Source: Bacteroidales bacterium UBA1715 (GTDB lineage: Bacteria > Bacteroidota > Bacteroidia > Bacteroidales > UBA1715). From it: 60,994 nt of DNA. Within the stretch, counting starts at the first letter, position 1, and every line of letters starts with the position of its first letter. A model generated the notes under the pieces. The model saw only the letters and a list, made by a program, of their open reading frames with translations, did no database searches and was not told the origin of the DNA. The translations under genes were made by a program, and so were the position numbers. The stretch is taken from the NCBI GenBank assembly GCA_002317135.1, contig DCIX01000005.1:1-60994 (forward strand), given 5' to 3'. This document shows, piece by piece, positions 33,270 to 43,097 of the stretch.

Positions 33270-35669
33270 ATGAAACAATATGTCCTAATAGTTTGTATGT
33301 GTTTGGCAAATGTACTATTTGCACAACAAAAGGGCATTCTACAAGGAAAAATCACCGACTCGCAAGGTGTTGCCGTTTCTTTTGCAACAGTTTCTACTAA
33401 AAACACCTCAACATTAAGTAGTGAAAAAGGTTGGTATCAATTGGAACTACCACTAAATGAAAAGGTTACTGTATATTTTTCAAAAATTGGTTACAAAGAA
33501 TTTACTTACGAAATTACCCTTACCGAAAACAAAAAAACATTTTCTCCTACCCTCCAAATCAATGCCGTTGATGTTCCCAAAGTTACGGTAAACTACAACA
33601 AAGAAGCCGAAGAAAATGTGACACATCTTTCTTCTGATCACACTGCTGCATTGTCGGGCTTGAGTTTGTCGGGAATTGAAGGTGGATTAAAAACCTTTGC
33701 TGGTGTTACCTCTAAGTCGGAATTAAGTTCCCAATATTCGGTAAGAGGCGGAAGTTACGACGAGAATCTCGTCTATGTAAATGGTGTGCCTGCCTTTAAA
33801 CCCACAATGGCTCGCTCCGATAAGCAAGAAGGATTGAGCATTATAAATCCATATATGGTTGAAAATGTGGACTTTTCAAGTGGTGGATTTGACATCTGTT
33901 TTGGCGACAAAATGTCGAGTGTGCTGAATGTTACCTATAAGGATGTAGAAAAGTTCCAACTCCAAGCCGACGCAAGTCTTATGGATGCCAACGTAACCGT
34001 TCAAGGAGTTGATAAGTCACAGAAATTCAGCATTCTAACAGGAGCAAGATATAAAAACACATCGCTCATTTTGCGGACATTAGACGAAACAGGAGAATAC
34101 AAACCTATTTTTTATGATCTACAAAATCTTATTACCTATAAAATCTCTCCAAAACTTGCTCTTTCATATTGGATTTATGGAGCAAACAACACTTACTCGT
34201 TCTTGCCAAACAAACGCGAAACAGATTTCGGTAGTCAGGTAAAAACATACAGAATGACCATTTATTTTGAAGGGGAAGAAAAGTATATGTACCGCAATTT
34301 GGGAAATTCCCTTTCTCTTCAATACCGTCCATCCGATTTGACAGCCTTGGACTTTAAGGCACTCTATTATAATGCATCGGAAAATGAAACATTCGATGTA
34401 CTTAGTCAATATAGACTAAGTGAATGTTTTAGCGATGGGAAAAACGTCATAGAAGATTCCACTGCAGTTCTTGCCATTGGAAGTTTCTTGGAACACGGAC
34501 GTAACAAATTAAAAACGAACAACATAACCCTTATGCACGATGGTAAACATCGATTTAGTTCTTTCCTGGCAAATTGGGGCATTTCAGCCAGCACATCGAA
34601 CTACGATGCATCGTACAATGAGTGGACCTACATAGATTCTGCAAACTATGCTCTGCCGTATAACGACACGACAATCATTCTAAAAAATACGGCAAATTCA
34701 TCTATTAACCACACCCAAACTGTCATTGCAGGATATGCTGGAATTTCAAAACGATTCACATTCGATAACGAAAATCGTTCATCATTAAAAATCAACGCTG
34801 GAGCACGAGGAACATTCGATACTTACTCGGGTAAATTCCTGTTTAACCCGCGCCTACGACTATTATTCAAACCTTTTGAAGATAAGGACAATCGCATATC
34901 ATTCTCTACCGGTATCTATTATCAACCAGCAGAATTCAAAGAATTAGTAGATAAAACTGGAACATTCCACGAGAATATTTTGCCTCAAAAATCTACACAT
35001 TTTGTTCTCGGATATTCACAGACAATCCAACTTTGGGATAGACCTTTTGTTTGGAATACAGAATTATACACAAAATTACTTCGTGATGTAATTCCTTATA
35101 CCATCGACAATGTGTCGCTCGTTTATTATCCGCAATATTCGGCAAACGGCTACATTTCCGGAATCGACACAAAACTAAATGGCGAATTTGTTCCCGGCGT
35201 TGAATCGTGGATAAACCTTTCGCTTATGCGTGCACGCGAGCATTTAAGCGACAATTCCAGCGAAGAAATACGTAGAGCTAACGACCAACTTGTCACATTC
35301 AGTATGTTTTTCCAAGATTTTCTTCCCGGAAGCGAAAAATTGAAGATGAATCTTACCTTTATGGCAGGCTCGAGCATACCAACTGCTACACCAACAGCAA
35401 CTTACAACGAATTCGACGACTATTCAATTTCTTCCTATACCCGACTTGACATCGGATTTTTATTTGTCGTATACGACAGACTTATTCAAAACAAACGCGA
35501 ACTAAAACATATAGAAAGCATCAATCTTGGTTTGGAAGTATTTAACTTGTTCGACAACGCAAACAAGATTTCTTATTTCTGGATTGAAGATGTTTCCAAT
35601 AAATATTACGCAGTTCCTAACTATTTAACTTCAAGAAGGTTAAACCTAAAACTTTCTATAAAATTATGA
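33270..35669 (+). CDS. TonB-dependent outer membrane receptor with carboxypeptidase-like N-terminal domain
   Basis: A 799-aa protein: signal peptide MKQYVLIVCMCLANVLFAQ, a carboxypeptidase-regulatory-like domain at about 22-100 (GILQGKITDSQGVAVSFATV, FSKIGYKEFTYEI), a plug domain (SSQYSVRGGSYDENLVYVNG, about 150-170; VENVDFSSGGFDICFGDKMS) and a beta-barrel to the C-terminus (RRLNLKLSIKL). No SusD-like gene is beside it, so it is not a standard polysaccharide-utilisation SusC. Ligand unknown. Its last four bases overlap the start of the BatA-domain gene (ATGA), so the two proteins are made together, which points to an envelope function. Confidence 0.93.
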   Translation: MKQYVLIVCMCLANVLFAQQKGILQGKITDSQGVAVSFATVSTKNTSTLSSEKGWYQLELPLNEKVTVYFSKIGYKEFTYEITLTENKKTFSPTLQINAVDVPKVTVNYNKEAEENVTHLSSDHTAALSGLSLSGIEGGLKTFAGVTSKSELSSQYSVRGGSYDENLVYVNGVPAFKPTMARSDKQEGLSIINPYMVENVDFSSGGFDICFGDKMSSVLNVTYKDVEKFQLQADASLMDANVTVQGVDKSQKFSILTGARYKNTSLILRTLDETGEYKPIFYDLQNLITYKISPKLALSYWIYGANNTYSFLPNKRETDFGSQVKTYRMTIYFEGEEKYMYRNLGNSLSLQYRPSDLTALDFKALYYNASENETFDVLSQYRLSECFSDGKNVIEDSTAVLAIGSFLEHGRNKLKTNNITLMHDGKHRFSSFLANWGISASTSNYDASYNEWTYIDSANYALPYNDTTIILKNTANSSINHTQTVIAGYAGISKRFTFDNENRSSLKINAGARGTFDTYSGKFLFNPRLRLLFKPFEDKDNRISFSTGIYYQPAEFKELVDKTGTFHENILPQKSTHFVLGYSQTIQLWDRPFVWNTELYTKLLRDVIPYTIDNVSLVYYPQYSANGYISGIDTKLNGEFVPGVESWINLSLMRAREHLSDNSSEEIRRANDQLVTFSMFFQDFLPGSEKLKMNLTFMAGSSIPTATPTATYNEFDDYSISSYTRLDIGFLFVVYDRLIQNKRELKHIESINLGLEVFNLFDNANKISYFWIEDVSNKYYAVPNYLTSRRLNLKLSIKL

Positions 35670-37705
35670 TAGCATTCAAAAATCCCGAATATTTATTTTT
35701 CCTATTTGCGATTGCTATCCCAATCATCATACATTTATTTTCATTTCGAAAGTATAAGAAAATCTATTTTCATAATCTTCAGTTAATTAAGGAAATCCAA
35801 ATTGAACAAAATAGCACAAAATCAAAACTAAAAGAGTTACTTATTTTAGTTGCTCGAATAGCAACAATCATATTTTTAGTGCTGACCTTTGCACAACCGT
35901 ATATTCCACACAAAAACCAAACAAATACGAATAAAAAAACTGCAGTTGCACTCTATATTGACAATTCTTTTAGTACACAATCCGAATCAACGCAAGGCAT
36001 TATTCTCGATGTAGAAAAAGAAAAAGCAAGAAAAATTGTCGATGCCTATCCAAATGAAACACAATTTTATTTATTCTCAAACACCTCGAAACCAACTGAT
36101 TACAGAGAAAAAACACGAGAAGAGATAAAGAAAGACATACAAGAAATTGAATGGTGTCCAACAAACATACAACTATCGGACATCTACAAAAAGATAGAAA
36201 CTTGTTCTAACCAAAACAATCAAGCAATACGTTGGCATATCGTAACCGATGCACAAAAATCAACGTGCAACATCGCAGACATTGCAATAGATTCAACCAT
36301 AGATATTGTATTTCATCCCATTAAAAATCAATCGAAAGCGAATTTATCGATAGACAGTTGCTACTTTGAAACTATACAACACATTAGCGACGAAACCGAA
36401 AATCTCACAGTTATACTATCAAATCAATCAGATGAAATTGCGGCAAATATTCCGATAAAACTATTCATAAATGACACCATTAAAGCAATTGGAACCGCGA
36501 CAATAAAACCACACGCAAGTAGTTCTGTTTCATTACAATATAGAACTAATCAAACAGGATTAATTTCTGGGTACCTGCAAATTGAAGATTACCCTATTAT
36601 TTACGACAACACCTATTATTTCTCATATTACATAGAAAAACAAATACCAATTTTAGATATTTATGAAAAAACACCGAATAAATATATTGCAGCACTTTGC
36701 AAAGACAAATCAACATTTTCTATAAAACCACAAGATGTCCGTGCAATCGACTACTCACAATTACGTTCATATTCGGTAATCATCTTAGATGAACTACAGC
36801 AAATACCAACCGGTCTTACCGATGCAATAACAAAACTAAATGGAATGGGAAAAACAATCATCTGCATTCCTGCCAACGAAATACAAACAGAAACATACAA
36901 CAATCTCTTTAAACATTTTGGTAGTCAAATATTTACAACAAAAGATACAGCAAAAACAAAAATCAGCGACATTGATAGAAAAAATAGCATTTTCGCAAGC
37001 ATACTCGATAAAAAAGAAGCGAATACTATTTATCCGGAGATATCGCAACATTACATACTCGAAAGGACCCAAAACAACACACTCATTTCGTTGACCAATG
37101 GGCATTCCTATCTTACCCAACAAGCACAAAAAAACAACACATTGTTCACCTTTGCCTCGCCAATGACAGGCAAAAACGCATTCGCGACTTCTCCCTTATT
37201 TATTAGCATCTATAATATTCTTTTATCGACAACGGCAGTCAACGATTTACAACACACTCTCGGAACTGCTTGCGAACTTTGTCTTCCGAACCTGCAAAAC
37301 AACGATGCGTTGCACATTACGAGCAACGATATAGATGTTATTCCGCAATATAGAATTGATATGCAAACCGCAAAAGTGCTGATAAATCCTATGCAACAAA
37401 TTACCAAAGATGGCAACTACAACATTTGTCAAAATGAAAAGATAATTCACAATATATCATATAATTACGACCGTACCGAATCAAAACTTGATTTTTATTC
37501 TAACGAAGAAATTCAAGAAATTTTAAACGTACACAACATAGAAATCATATCGGAAGATAGCGAACTAACCACAGCAATACAGGAACAAGCAGAAGGGAAA
37601 CGCCTATGGAGACTAATGCTGACATTGGCAATTATCTGCATTTTAGTTGAAATCGTTCTTATTTTGTTTTACGACAAACTTATTCGTCTTGGGAAAGAAA
37701 AGTAA
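35666..37705 (+). CDS. BatA-domain membrane protein
   Basis: A 679-aa protein starting inside the TonB receptor stop. The N-terminus FKNPEYLFFLFAIAIPIIIH then LFSFRKYKKIYFHNLQLIKE is the BatA (aerotolerance regulator) N-terminal domain, with membrane helices at about 8-25 and 58-76. A periplasmic von Willebrand-like region follows (VALYIDNSFSTQSES, a degenerate D-x-S-x-S site), then an Ig-like part and a segment resembling a class I glutamine-amidotransferase fold without its catalytic Cys (YSVIILDELQQIPTGLTDAI). A third helix near the C-terminus (LMLTLAIICILVEIVLILFY) ends in a short basic tail. Bacteroidota members of this family are of unknown role. Confidence 0.88.
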   Translation: MIAFKNPEYLFFLFAIAIPIIIHLFSFRKYKKIYFHNLQLIKEIQIEQNSTKSKLKELLILVARIATIIFLVLTFAQPYIPHKNQTNTNKKTAVALYIDNSFSTQSESTQGIILDVEKEKARKIVDAYPNETQFYLFSNTSKPTDYREKTREEIKKDIQEIEWCPTNIQLSDIYKKIETCSNQNNQAIRWHIVTDAQKSTCNIADIAIDSTIDIVFHPIKNQSKANLSIDSCYFETIQHISDETENLTVILSNQSDEIAANIPIKLFINDTIKAIGTATIKPHASSSVSLQYRTNQTGLISGYLQIEDYPIIYDNTYYFSYYIEKQIPILDIYEKTPNKYIAALCKDKSTFSIKPQDVRAIDYSQLRSYSVIILDELQQIPTGLTDAITKLNGMGKTIICIPANEIQTETYNNLFKHFGSQIFTTKDTAKTKISDIDRKNSIFASILDKKEANTIYPEISQHYILERTQNNTLISLTNGHSYLTQQAQKNNTLFTFASPMTGKNAFATSPLFISIYNILLSTTAVNDLQHTLGTACELCLPNLQNNDALHITSNDIDVIPQYRIDMQTAKVLINPMQQITKDGNYNICQNEKIIHNISYNYDRTESKLDFYSNEEIQEILNVHNIEIISEDSELTTAIQEQAEGKRLWRLMLTLAIICILVEIVLILFYDKLIRLGKEK

Positions 37706-37714
37706 CAAACATAT

Positions 37715-37745
37715 TTTGAATAAACCCAACAAAACCCTACATTTG
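37715..37745 (+). promoter_or_regulatory. Promoter of the small T9SS type B cargo gene
   Basis: TTTG at 37715-37718, a 19-bp spacer and TACATTTG at 37738-37745. Transcription would start near 37750 with a leader of about 18 nt. Confidence 0.75.
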
Positions 37746-37767
37746 TAATTGAATTAAAATTTAGATA

Positions 37768-38931
37768 ATGAGAACATTACTTGCATATTTAACAATATTC
37801 CTCATTTCTTTTCAGGCAACGGCACAATTAACCGCAAAATTCACGGTACGCGATGCAAGAAAATTGTGCTACACTGGTGATTTAACCAGAAACACAACTG
37901 CTACTTTCAAAAACAACTCTGCAGATGGTGCCTATTGGTATGTATGGAACTACGGAGACGGTTCTGCCGATTCCATACAAATTACACAAAAACTTTCCGA
38001 CAACGGCAAACACGAATATATACAAGACGGTTTATACAGCGTAAGCTTATTGGTCGTTGATCCGAGCGATATTTCTACAGAAATAACAAGCAACAAAATT
38101 TTGGCAGTAGAATATCTTTCTGCTGTTGGTTCCGATTCTGTCAGCATTGCCATTACCTATAAGGACGGGACAAGCACAAAGAAACAAACCGTACATATAG
38201 GTAAAAACAAATTCGGACGCTATACCTCAACTAATTGCATAGAAGTATTTAGTCCGTACGTTGCAGGCTCTAATTTTGCCTACGAAATAGATGATCCAAG
38301 TTCAGAAGAAAACAAAGCTGCTTTGGAATCGTTTGTTTACATTCTTTCTGTTAACGAAGAAAATTTCCAACCACACGACAAAGATGTGTGGACCTATTAT
38401 TGGAGCATTTACAACGACAAAACGCCAATTGCGTCTTTTCATACAGATTCTACTGAATATCGCTATACATTTCCAAAAGAAAACTATGATCCAGGGTACA
38501 CAGTAACTCTACAAATTGCATTAGACAGTTCAAAATTCGACGCGTACGAAATTGAAAACAACGAATTACAATCCTGTGTGGCAAGTCAATCTATAAAGAT
38601 AAAAGTTACCGACTACTTCTTTACCGACAGTTCTCGTACAGAAAAAGATTTTGAAGACAGAGAAAATGCAATTCCTAATATTTTCACACCGAACGGTGAT
38701 AACGAAAACGATGTATTTTACTTCAATACCAACGGTGTTGATGTATTCTCAATATGGATTTACAACAATAACGGAACATTAGTTTATAACCAACGAGCAA
38801 AAACAATTGCCTGGACTGGTGCAGACAATTCCGGTCACGATTGCCCGTCAGGAACATATTACTATGTTGTAAAGTCAGACAACAAAAACAAAATTCATAA
38901 CACAGCCGGATTTATTCAACTATTCCGTTAA
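37768..38931 (+). CDS. Small secreted PKD-like protein with T9SS type B (CHU_C) sorting domain
   Basis: A 387-aa protein: signal peptide MRTLLAYLTIFLISFQATAQ, a PKD-like domain at about 40-110 (ADGAYWYVWNYGDGSADSI, DGLYSVSLLVVDPSD), a middle domain of uncertain fold, and a complete gliding-motility-associated C-terminal domain from about residue 305 (NIFTPNGDNENDVFYFNTNG, FSIWIYNNNGTLVYN, CPSGTYYYVVKSDNKN, GFIQLFR). Type B cargo normally depends on a PorP/SprF-like partner; none is encoded beside it, so it may use the one at 4612-5517 or one elsewhere. It has its own promoter and is followed 9 bp later by an O-antigen-ligase-like gene, with which it likely forms a two-gene operon. Confidence 0.92.
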   Translation: MRTLLAYLTIFLISFQATAQLTAKFTVRDARKLCYTGDLTRNTTATFKNNSADGAYWYVWNYGDGSADSIQITQKLSDNGKHEYIQDGLYSVSLLVVDPSDISTEITSNKILAVEYLSAVGSDSVSIAITYKDGTSTKKQTVHIGKNKFGRYTSTNCIEVFSPYVAGSNFAYEIDDPSSEENKAALESFVYILSVNEENFQPHDKDVWTYYWSIYNDKTPIASFHTDSTEYRYTFPKENYDPGYTVTLQIALDSSKFDAYEIENNELQSCVASQSIKIKVTDYFFTDSSRTEKDFEDRENAIPNIFTPNGDNENDVFYFNTNGVDVFSIWIYNNNGTLVYNQRAKTIAWTGADNSGHDCPSGTYYYVVKSDNKNKIHNTAGFIQLFR

Positions 38932-38940
38932 TTACGAACT

Positions 38941-40518
38941 ATGCAGTCTTTATTTGGGAAGCATTCCGATAGTGTATTTTTCTGGATTTTAGCACTTTGT
39001 TCCATATTGGTACTATGGGGTAACTTTATCATTACCTTATGTTGCATTTTGCTTACCGCCTTCTGGATTTTCGACGGAAACTTTAAAAGTAAATTTGCAA
39101 CTCTGCTTACACGCAAGTCATCGTTATTTCTCAGTATAATTTGTGCAACTATATTGTTACGCCCTATTGTGCAACTGCCAGAAAAAGAAGCATTACAATT
39201 CCTCGTATCAAAACTGCCTTTCCTTATTTATCTTATTGCCATAGGAAGTCATACAGAATTAAGTGCGAAGAAATTCCATTGCCTTATGCTCATTTTTGTA
39301 GCAGGAGTTGTAGTAAACACAATCTTTAGTTTTGGTTGTTATTTATTCAACCTTACCGACACACTTAATTTCCGTGCTATTGGTGTATTCATGTCGCATA
39401 TACGACTTTCGTTATTTGCAATTGTAGCAGCCTCGGTATGTGTACATTATTTGTTTTTCTGTAGAGATTTTGCCAACACAAAGACAACTATATTCTTGTC
39501 AGTTTCTTTATGCTGGTTGGCATTTTTCATCATCTTTTCAAAGATTCTTATTGCATACGTAATCGTTTCGATACTTCTTATTGTTTTAAGTATAGTATTG
39601 GCATATCGCTACAAATCGTTCAGTTCCGCAATCGCAATCATTGTAGCCATTAGCGTGCTTCTGCTCACCTTCTGCGTATTGCTCTATTCAGAATGTCGCT
39701 ACTTTATATACCACGACACCCATTCTACCGAGCAACTACGAACAAAAACCGCCAGAGGGAACGACTATGTACATTCTACTGAAAATCCTACTATAGAAAA
39801 TGGTCATATCGTATATATAAACGTCTGTGAAACAGAACTTGACAGTTGTTGGAAACTAAAAACTGGTAGATCAATTTACGACCTAAACGAAACAGGATAC
39901 AAATATCTACATGTGCTCTACCGCTATATGGCATCAAAAAATTTATGGAAAGATGCTGATGGATTTGCCGAATTAAGCGACGAAGACATACAAAATATAT
40001 TAGACGGATTTACCAACTATCGATTTACATCAAATCTATCGATAAACAAACGTATATATGAATCCTTTTGGGAAATCTATATGTACATAAATGGTGGAAA
40101 TCCAGATGGTCATTCCATCACACAACGACTTGAATTCCATAAATGTGCAATGGAAACACTTAAGCGATATCCATGGTTTGGTACCGGTGGACTTATAGGC
40201 TCGGAAATGTACAAAACCTATCAAGAAACAAATTCGCCACTTTCTCAGAAAAATTGGAATTTACCTCACAATCAATTCTTCCATATTGCTGTAACAACAG
40301 GTTTAATCGGACTGCTACTATTCCTAATATGTATTACTGGCATGATTATCTACACACGGAACAAGTGGAACACAATTACCGCAAGCTGGTTTATCGCAAT
40401 GTTGGTCTCTTTTTGTAGCGAAGACACACTCAATACCCATGCAGGCCTTGTATTTTGCATACTACTCGGCTCAATAATTTTATTTGCACAACCAGAAAAA
40501 CAGACGGAATTGAACTAA
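38941..40518 (+). CDS. O-antigen ligase/polymerase (Wzy_C) family membrane protein
   Basis: A 525-aa polytopic inner membrane protein with many helices (for example FWILALCSILVLWGNFIITL, LSLFAIVAASVCVHYLFF, LLLFLICITGMIIY) and a periplasmic loop of about 170 residues between helices near residues 250 and 445. That loop ends in RYPWFGTGGLIG and NLPHNQFFHIAVTTGLIGLL, the Wzy_C/WaaL pattern in which the H-N-Q/H-N-x-F segment is conserved. Such enzymes join or polymerise undecaprenyl-linked sugars onto lipid A core or other acceptors. Whether ligase or polymerase cannot be decided. No O-antigen gene cluster adjoins it. A terminator overlaps its 3' end. Confidence 0.87.
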   Translation: MQSLFGKHSDSVFFWILALCSILVLWGNFIITLCCILLTAFWIFDGNFKSKFATLLTRKSSLFLSIICATILLRPIVQLPEKEALQFLVSKLPFLIYLIAIGSHTELSAKKFHCLMLIFVAGVVVNTIFSFGCYLFNLTDTLNFRAIGVFMSHIRLSLFAIVAASVCVHYLFFCRDFANTKTTIFLSVSLCWLAFFIIFSKILIAYVIVSILLIVLSIVLAYRYKSFSSAIAIIVAISVLLLTFCVLLYSECRYFIYHDTHSTEQLRTKTARGNDYVHSTENPTIENGHIVYINVCETELDSCWKLKTGRSIYDLNETGYKYLHVLYRYMASKNLWKDADGFAELSDEDIQNILDGFTNYRFTSNLSINKRIYESFWEIYMYINGGNPDGHSITQRLEFHKCAMETLKRYPWFGTGGLIGSEMYKTYQETNSPLSQKNWNLPHNQFFHIAVTTGLIGLLLFLICITGMIIYTRNKWNTITASWFIAMLVSFCSEDTLNTHAGLVFCILLGSIILFAQPEKQTELN

Positions 40519-40534
40519 AATTCCGTGTTTTTTT
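40504..40534 (+). terminator. Intrinsic terminator overlapping the O-antigen-ligase-like stop codon
   Basis: ACGGAATT (40504-40511), loop GAACTAA holding the TAA stop, AATTCCGT (40519-40526), then G and seven T. It ends the 37768-40518 operon. Confidence 0.85.
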
Positions 40535-40574
40535 ATATCTTTACAAAGTGCTATCACTTTAAAAGAAAAAAGAA

Positions 40575-41312
40575 ATGAATGCAATGATTTTTGCTGCAGG
40601 ATTAGGTACACGATTGCAGCCACTAACAAACGACAGACCGAAAGCATTAGTAGAATGCAATGGGATTACTTTGTTAGAACATGCCATTGCAAAATTGAAA
40701 TTCTACGGATTTACAAAAATTGTAGTGAATGTGCATCATTTCTCGCAATTACTCATAGATTTCATTACAACACACGATTTTGGCGTGCCTGTTGTTATTT
40801 CCGATGAATCAGATTTATTGCTTGACACAGGTGGAGGAATGGTTTTCGCCAAAAACGAATTACAAGGAGATGAACCATTTCTCATTTGCAATGTAGACAT
40901 TGTGAGTAGCATTGATTTTTCAAAAATGATTGCCTACCACAAGGCACACAACGCCCTTGCAACATTGGCTGTTAGTGATAGAAAAACTGCTCGTTATTTC
41001 CTTTTTGATGAGAACAATAGATTATGTGGATGGGAAAATAAAAAGACTGGTGAACAAAAAATAGTACATCCACATGACACATATACTTCCCTTGCTTTCA
41101 GTGGCATACAAGTAGTAAGCCCAAAGATTTTTGACCAAATCACAGAAACAGGGAAATTCTCTATCACAAATTTATATTTGAGATTAGCACAACATAACAC
41201 AATTTTAGCATATAACCACACCGGAGATTTTTGGTTAGACATAGGCAAATACGATGAATTTGCCGAAAACGAACGAAAAATCAAGGCCCAAAATTTTGAT
41301 TATTTACGATGA
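40575..41312 (+). CDS. Sugar-1-phosphate nucleotidyltransferase (MurU/RmlA-like)
   Basis: A 245-aa NTP transferase. The signature GLGTRLQPLTNDRPKALVE (residues about 9-27) binds the nucleotide, VNVHHFSQLL and DTGGGMVFAKNEL line the sugar site, and FLICNVDIVSS carries the metal-binding Asp. Length and pattern fit MurU (N-acetylmuramate-1-phosphate uridylyltransferase, peptidoglycan recycling) or a mannose-1-phosphate guanylyltransferase-like enzyme. The AmgK-type kinase that usually pairs with MurU is not adjacent, so the substrate stays open. Its stop overlaps the recJ start by 4 bp. TATCTTTA at 40536-40543 is one base from the -7 consensus and may be its promoter. Confidence 0.87.
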   Translation: MNAMIFAAGLGTRLQPLTNDRPKALVECNGITLLEHAIAKLKFYGFTKIVVNVHHFSQLLIDFITTHDFGVPVVISDESDLLLDTGGGMVFAKNELQGDEPFLICNVDIVSSIDFSKMIAYHKAHNALATLAVSDRKTARYFLFDENNRLCGWENKKTGEQKIVHPHDTYTSLAFSGIQVVSPKIFDQITETGKFSITNLYLRLAQHNTILAYNHTGDFWLDIGKYDEFAENERKIKAQNFDYLR

Positions 41313-43072
41313 GGAACTCTCTTTGGAAGTTTCCCGAACAAAACTTTGATATTCCTGCAGAATTTGCACCAACATATCATAGAAAAGCACGGGAACTATT
41401 ATACGCACGCGGTATAACCACCAACGAAGAATTAGAAAAGCTTATTCTTCCGAAAAAAGACGGTGAACTTGGCCGCATAATGAACTTGCTTCATGACCCT
41501 TTCCGTATGAAAAATATGGACAAGGCCGTTAGCCGTTTAACACAAGCTGTGTTAGAAAAACAAAAAATACTTGTCTACGGCGACTACGATGTTGACGGAA
41601 CAACATCGGTAGCACTTGTGTATAGTTTTCTTTGTGATATTGGTTGCAATGTATCTTTTTATGTTCCAGACCGTTACATAGAAGGATATGGTATTTCTAT
41701 TACGGGAATAGAAAAAGCAATAGAAGAAAAAGTACAACTTATTATTGCACTTGACTGTGGTATCAAAGACCATACTTCAATTGCACTTGCACAAGAAAAC
41801 AACATAGATGTAATCGTGTGCGACCACCACAACGAAGGCGACAAAATTCCTAACGCATTTGCGGTTCTCGATCCCAAACAACACGATTGTTCATATCCTT
41901 TTGAACAACTCTCGGGATGCGGTGTAGGCTACAAACTGCTATCCGCTTTTTGTAAGCAGCAAAATATAGACATCCGCAAATTAAATAAATACCTTGATTA
42001 TGTGGCAATTAGCATTGCATCTGACATTGTTCCTATGAAAGATGAAAACCGTGCACTCATGCATCTTGGTTTGTGCAAAATGCAACATAAAAACGAGTTA
42101 AAACAACGCGATAAGGTCTTACTTTCCATACAAACCATGTTGGAACAATCTGGCTTAGGAGACAAAAATACTCTATCAGTTAGTAATGTTGTTTTCAAAC
42201 TTGCACCTCGTATCAATGCAGCAGGACGTATAAAGTCCGCACGCGATGCAGTGAATCTGCTAATTTCGAAAGATGCCCGCGAAGCAAAAGAATGGTGCGA
42301 GAAGATAGAAAAACACAATAACGAGCGTCGTAGTTTGGACCAAAACATAGCCAAAGAAGCATTGGAAATGATAGAAAACGATGAGTTTCTTCGTAATGCA
42401 AAATCAACGGTACTTTTCAGTGAATCATGGCACAAAGGTGTTGTGGGAATTGTTGCCTCACGAGTAAGCGACACCTACTATCGTCCTACAATAATTCTGT
42501 GTGGTGATGGTGAAATTATATCTGGCTCGGCCCGCTCCGTTTCCGATTTCGACCTCTATTCAGCAATAGAACAGTGCTCCGAATATTTAACAGCATTCGG
42601 TGGACATACATTTGCCGCTGGTCTGTCGTTGAAACGCGAAAATTTAGAAAAGTTCAAACAAAAATTCGAGGAAGTTGTTGCAAAAACAATAACAGAAGAG
42701 CAACAAGAACCTGTTATAACTATAGATGCAGAACTTACCTACGAAGACCTTACTATGGAATTTCATGATGATTTTTCTATTATGGCTCCATTTGGTCCGG
42801 AAAACATGAATCCCGTGTTTGTTATTAAAAATGTGGTTGACTTTGCCACAAAAAAAGTCGGCAACGACAAAACGCATGTGCAGTTTAACCTTATGACCAA
42901 AACAGGAAATAAACTGCCACGAATTATTGGTTTTGGCTTAGCCGAAAAATGGGACGAACTCTACGCTCCAGACCGTAGTTACGATATCTGTTTTACCATG
43001 AGCGAAGACGAGTACAACAACACACGACGACTTAATTTAGAAGCAAAAGATTTCCGTATCTCACAAGATTAA
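41309..43072 (+). CDS. recJ: RecJ, single-strand 5'-3' DNA exonuclease
   Basis: A 587-aa DHH-family nuclease. The metal-binding motifs are present in order: VYGDYDVDGTTS near residue 90, LIIALDCGIKD near 145, the DHH motif VCDHHNEGD near 170, SIASDIVPM near 232, and the DHHA1 motif FGGHTFAAGL near 430. An OB-like C-terminal region follows (VQFNLMTKTG). RecJ trims 5' ends in recombination and mismatch repair. Length matches the family (about 570-600). It is translationally coupled to the nucleotidyltransferase upstream (ATGA overlap) and followed by a palindrome that can end both its mRNA and that of convergent lpxK. Confidence 0.96.
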   Translation: MRNSLWKFPEQNFDIPAEFAPTYHRKARELLYARGITTNEELEKLILPKKDGELGRIMNLLHDPFRMKNMDKAVSRLTQAVLEKQKILVYGDYDVDGTTSVALVYSFLCDIGCNVSFYVPDRYIEGYGISITGIEKAIEEKVQLIIALDCGIKDHTSIALAQENNIDVIVCDHHNEGDKIPNAFAVLDPKQHDCSYPFEQLSGCGVGYKLLSAFCKQQNIDIRKLNKYLDYVAISIASDIVPMKDENRALMHLGLCKMQHKNELKQRDKVLLSIQTMLEQSGLGDKNTLSVSNVVFKLAPRINAAGRIKSARDAVNLLISKDAREAKEWCEKIEKHNNERRSLDQNIAKEALEMIENDEFLRNAKSTVLFSESWHKGVVGIVASRVSDTYYRPTIILCGDGEIISGSARSVSDFDLYSAIEQCSEYLTAFGGHTFAAGLSLKRENLEKFKQKFEEVVAKTITEEQQEPVITIDAELTYEDLTMEFHDDFSIMAPFGPENMNPVFVIKNVVDFATKKVGNDKTHVQFNLMTKTGNKLPRIIGFGLAEKWDELYAPDRSYDICFTMSEDEYNNTRRLNLEAKDFRISQD

Positions 43073-43097
43073 CGCGTGCTAACGCAATGAAATTCCA

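Noticed and set aside
41998..42474. 158-codon open frame on the minus strand inside recJ
   Set aside because: Opposite to conserved RecJ motifs; Ser/Arg/Phe-rich shadow without recognisable features.
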